Assembly (NCBI GenBank): GCA_018710795.1
Contig: DVJH01000185.1
Location: 1 to 8,405 of the forward strand
Length of the DNA stretch: 8,405 bases
DNA from: Candidatus Galligastranaerophilus gallistercoris
GTDB taxonomy: Bacteria > Cyanobacteriota > Vampirovibrionia > Gastranaerophilales > Gastranaerophilaceae
Direction: 5' to 3'
Shown here: positions 6,456 to 8,405 of the stretch, piece after piece
How the letters are laid out: each line of letters begins with the position of its first letter
Position numbering within the stretch: the stretch's first letter is position 1
Made by a program: the position numbers and the translations under genes
The notes under the pieces: model-generated
Database searches by the model: none
What the model was told of the DNA's origin: nothing
The model's input: the letters and a program-made list of their open reading frames with translations, nothing else

Positions 6456-7228
6456 ATTTTTTGGCCTCTTAATTTTTGAATTTCAAGAATTTTATTTTCG
6501 CTTTTCATAAAAGTTTCGCCGATTAAAACCGCATTTACCTTATGTTCTTTTAATTTTATAATATCTTCCCTTGTTTTAATGCCGCTTTCGGATACAAAAA
6601 TAATGTTATCGGGGACAAGCTCTCTTAATTTAAATGTGTTATTGAAATCAACTTCAAACGTTTTTAGGTTTCTGTTATTAACGCCTATCATATATGCGCC
6701 CGAATCGAGCGCAAGTTTAATTTCATCTTCGTTGTGCGCTTCAACGAGCGCCGATAAATTAAGCTTGTCTGCAAGTTCTAAAAACCTTTTTAATTTATTT
6801 TCATTTAAAACGGCGCAGATTAATAAAATGCAATCGGCTCCGATTATTTTGGCTTCATAAATTTGTTTTTCGTCAATAATAAAATCTTTTCTTAAAATCG
6901 GAATGTCGACTTCTTTTTTTACTTCTTTTATATAATTGTTGTCGCCGAGAAAAAAATAAGGTTCCGTTAAAATTGAAATACAATCGACATTTGCAATTTT
7001 ATATTCTTTTGCAATTTCAACGGGATAAAATTCGGGGCAAATAAGCCCTTTTGAGGGTGATGCTTTTTTGATTTCGGCGATTATTTTAATATCATCATTT
7101 TTTATAAGTGCGTTTTTAAAAACCGGACCGCATTCGGGCAGATTTTCCGCTGCATTTTTTAAGCTTGATAAATCCAGCTTTTGAACCCTTAACTTTGTTT
7201 TTTCAACGATTTTATCTAATATATTCAT
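6452..7228 (-). CDS. trpC: Indole-3-glycerol-phosphate synthase
   Basis: TrpC closes the ring of the TrpF product, with decarboxylation, to give indole-3-glycerol phosphate, the substrate of TrpA. The protein is a TIM barrel of 258 residues and is not fused to TrpF, unlike in E. coli. Catalytic and binding residues are all visible: Glu52 and Lys54 in AEIKKASPSKG, the general acid Lys114 in ILRKDF, Glu163 in LVEAH, Asn184 in GVNNRNL, and Glu214 and Ser215 in VSESGI. The N-terminus NILDKIVEKTK is typical. The ATG at 7228 overlaps the trpD stop (ATGA). Its purine-rich site AGAAGG is only 2 nt from the ATG, so initiation may depend on coupling to trpD translation. Confidence 0.96.
   Translation of the reverse strand: MNILDKIVEKTKLRVQKLDLSSLKNAAENLPECGPVFKNALIKNDDIKIIAEIKKASPSKGLICPEFYPVEIAKEYKIANVDCISILTEPYFFLGDNNYIKEVKKEVDIPILRKDFIIDEKQIYEAKIIGADCILLICAVLNENKLKRFLELADKLNLSALVEAHNEDEIKLALDSGAYMIGVNNRNLKTFEVDFNNTFKLRELVPDNIIFVSESGIKTREDIIKLKEHKVNAVLIGETFMKSENKILEIQKLRGQKI
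6465..6470 (-). promoter_or_regulatory. Ribosome binding site supporting the TTG start of trpF
   Basis: AAGAGG on the minus strand, within the last codons of trpC, lies 9 nt before TTG at 6455. It is the main nucleotide evidence for the non-ATG start. Confidence 0.6.
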
Positions 7229-7333
7229 ACCCTTCTTGTCATCTCAATAAAATTCATCAATAATCCATAAGCTTCTTTTTTATCTATTATGCTTTTTGCA
7301 AATTCAAACCCTTCTTTTAAACTTTTAACCTTA
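7224..7333 (-). repeat. Direct repeat copy 1: 3' end of trpD to the first bases of trpC
   Basis: This 110-base segment matches 8296-8405 at 109 positions with no gap. The only difference is A at 7267 against G at 8339, the third base of the Tyr324 codon (TAT against TAC). Homology ends one base after the trpD stop and continues past the window on the other side. Confidence 0.97.
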
Positions 7334-8238
7334 TCTGCAATTAAAAATGCACATGCGGCATTTAAACATACCACATTTTTTCTCTCTACACTTTCTTTTC
7401 CCAAAAATATATTCTTCATAATCTCTGCATTCTCTTCGGGTTCACCGCCCGAGATATCTTCCAATCCGCAAGGTTTAATTCCGAATTCTTCGGGTGTAAA
7501 TTCTCCCGTCGTAACGGAATTATCTTTTATCCTTGCATAAAATGTTTTTCCCACAACGCTTGCTTCATCAAGCCCGCATTCACCAAACAAAGTCATCCCC
7601 GATTTTACCCCCAAATTTGCCATAACATGGGCAATCGGAACAACAAGGCTTTTATCATAAACCCCGATTAACTGCATTTTTGCATTTGAAGGATTAATTA
7701 AAGGCCCCAGAGCATTAAATATTGTTCTTACTTTTATTTCTCTTCTTACCTGCAAAACATTTTTAATAAGCGGGTTGTATTTTGCCGCAAACATAAAACA
7801 AATATTTAATTTATCCAAAATTATTTTGTTTTGATGACAATCAAGGTCAATGTTTGCGCCTAAGACTTCCAGAATATCCGCTGCCCCGGATTTGGAAGAA
7901 GCGGATCTGTTTCCGTGTTTTGCAACGGGAACACCGCCCGAGGCAACAACAAAAGAAGCTGCGGTTGATATATTAAAAGTGTTTGATCTGTCGCCGCCCG
8001 TGCCTACGATATCTATAACATCTTTGTTTAAATATAATTTTTTTGCTTTTTCTTTTAAAACTTCAACGGCGGATGTGATTTCATCAATGGTTTCGCCCTT
8101 CATTCTTAAGGCAATTAAAAAAGCGCTTATTTGAGATGAGGGCATTTTTCCTTCCATCATCTCATTCATTATTGTTTTGATTTCTTCTCTTTCTAAATCC
8201 TGTCTTGAAATAAGTTTTCTTAATGCTTCGATTATCAT
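7225..8238 (-). CDS. trpD: Anthranilate phosphoribosyltransferase
   Basis: TrpD transfers phosphoribosyl from PRPP to anthranilate, the first step after anthranilate synthesis. The 337-residue protein has the usual stand-alone length, without a TrpG glutaminase domain. Family motifs are in order: an N-terminal helical domain (about 1-70), the PRPP loop GTGGD at 79-83, NIST at 89-92, KHGNRS at 107-112, the anthranilate-site segment RREIKVRTIFNALGPL at 165-180, and the metal-binding pair Asp224-Glu225 in GLDEAS. The start at 8238 gives the expected N-terminus with a weak AGAGA site upstream. It has a good promoter candidate of its own, although the end of a second trpD lies only 58 nt before it. 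The final 36 codons (with the stop) are duplicated at the right edge. All active-site motifs are intact, so this copy should be functional. Confidence 0.97.
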   Translation of the reverse strand: MIIEALRKLISRQDLEREEIKTIMNEMMEGKMPSSQISAFLIALRMKGETIDEITSAVEVLKEKAKKLYLNKDVIDIVGTGGDRSNTFNISTAASFVVASGGVPVAKHGNRSASSKSGAADILEVLGANIDLDCHQNKIILDKLNICFMFAAKYNPLIKNVLQVRREIKVRTIFNALGPLINPSNAKMQLIGVYDKSLVVPIAHVMANLGVKSGMTLFGECGLDEASVVGKTFYARIKDNSVTTGEFTPEEFGIKPCGLEDISGGEPEENAEIMKNIFLGKESVERKNVVCLNAACAFLIADKVKSLKEGFEFAKSIIDKKEAYGLLMNFIEMTRRV

Positions 8239-8249
8239 ATTTTTTCTCT

Positions 8250-8300
8250 TTAAAATTGAGTTAAATATAACACACTAAACCTTATAAAACAACTTTTCAT
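8250..8300 (-). CDS. Possible 16-codon junction ORF between the two trpD copies (probably not a real gene)
   Basis: The ATG that starts trpC after the first trpD is preserved after the second, still overlapping the trpD stop (ATGA) and still preceded by AGAAGG. Here it opens only 16 codons (MKSCFIRFSVLYLTQF) and stops 11 nt before the trpD ATG. There is no Trp codon run, so it is not a classical trp leader peptide. Ribosomes finishing the upstream copy could pass through it and reach trpD. It may equally be an accidental by-product of the duplication joint. Confidence 0.2.
   Translation of the reverse strand: MKSCFIRFSVLYLTQF
8264..8292 (-). promoter_or_regulatory. Candidate sigma-70 promoter of trpD
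   Basis: On the minus strand TTGTTT (8292-8287) and TATATT (8269-8264) are separated by exactly 17 bases, and TG stands one base before the -10 box (extended -10). Transcription would start near 8257, leaving a leader of under 20 nt before trpD. That leaves no room for an attenuator, T-box or trp RNA-binding leader downstream of this promoter. Confidence 0.6.
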
Positions 8301-8405
8301 ACCCTTCTTGTCATCTCAATAAAATTCATCAATAATCCGTAAGCTTCTTTTTTATCTATTATGCTTTTTGCAAATTCAAACCCTTCTTTTAAACTTTTAA
8401 CCTTA
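8296..8405 (-). repeat. Direct repeat copy 2, truncated by the window edge
   Basis: This is the same orientation and sequence as 7224-7333, offset by exactly 1072 nt. The true length is unknown because the window ends inside the repeat. Confidence 0.97.
8297..8405 (-). CDS. trpD: Second trpD copy, only its last 35 codons and stop in the window
   Basis: The frame open at the right edge encodes 35 residues identical to TrpD residues 303-337, then TGA. The only nucleotide change is synonymous, so it is either a recent duplicate or one kept alike by gene conversion. Whether the copy is a full enzyme or a 3' fragment cannot be seen. If the repeat period of 1072 nt continues, the copy would be a complete trpD preceded by the same promoter. 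Confidence 0.8.
   Translation of the reverse strand, partial: KVKSLKEGFEFAKSIIDKKEAYGLLMNFIEMTRRV

Noticed and set aside
6579..8134. Plus-strand ORFs of 83 to 94 codons opposite trpC and trpD
   Set aside because: They are antisense to intact enzymes with all catalytic motifs; the hydrophobic look comes from reversed AT-rich codons.
8239..8296. A trp attenuator, T-box or Trp-rich leader peptide before trpD
   Set aside because: The spacer is 58 nt, has no run of TGG codons, no alternative hairpins and no T-box sequence; control would have to lie further upstream.

Overview
This AT-rich window has every supportable gene on the minus strand, so gene order is read from the right edge to the left. 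The right half is a compact tryptophan operon segment, trpD-trpC-trpF-trpB-trpA. It covers anthranilate to tryptophan: phosphoribosyl transfer, isomerisation, indole-glycerol-phosphate formation and both tryptophan synthase subunits. Each junction overlaps by 4 to 8 nt, which indicates translational coupling. trpE and trpG, which make anthranilate, are not in the window. After trpA come a primary-type sigma-70 factor (89 nt later), an oligopeptide-type ABC ATPase (15 nt after the sigma factor) and, after 112 nt, a large exported protein that runs off the left edge.

Two things stand out. First, the last 110 bases at the right edge repeat the 3' end of trpD (7224-7333) with one synonymous difference, at a fixed distance of 1072 nt. 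A second trpD, or at least its end, therefore lies directly upstream of the first. The 1072-nt period is almost exactly one trpD gene plus the 58-nt promoter-bearing spacer, so a recent tandem duplication is the simplest reading. Second, the left 1946 bases are one uninterrupted minus-strand reading frame of at least 648 codons. It starts with a signal peptide and continues as Asn-rich coils of 21 to 22 residues with FxxN and GGA[I/V] motifs, like right-handed beta-helix or chlamydial Pmp-type surface proteins.

Organism: high A+T content, an exported Pmp-like beta-helix protein, and a short sigma factor without the long N-terminal region 1.1 suggest an uncultured bacterium with a Gram-negative-type envelope. 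Gut Vampirovibrionia/Melainabacteria (Gastranaerophilales) or Elusimicrobiota are possible hosts. This is inference from gene style only, and TrpA resembles versions I associate with Clostridia. No RNA gene, CRISPR array, insertion sequence or phage gene was seen, and no stretch of 300 bases lacks a gene.
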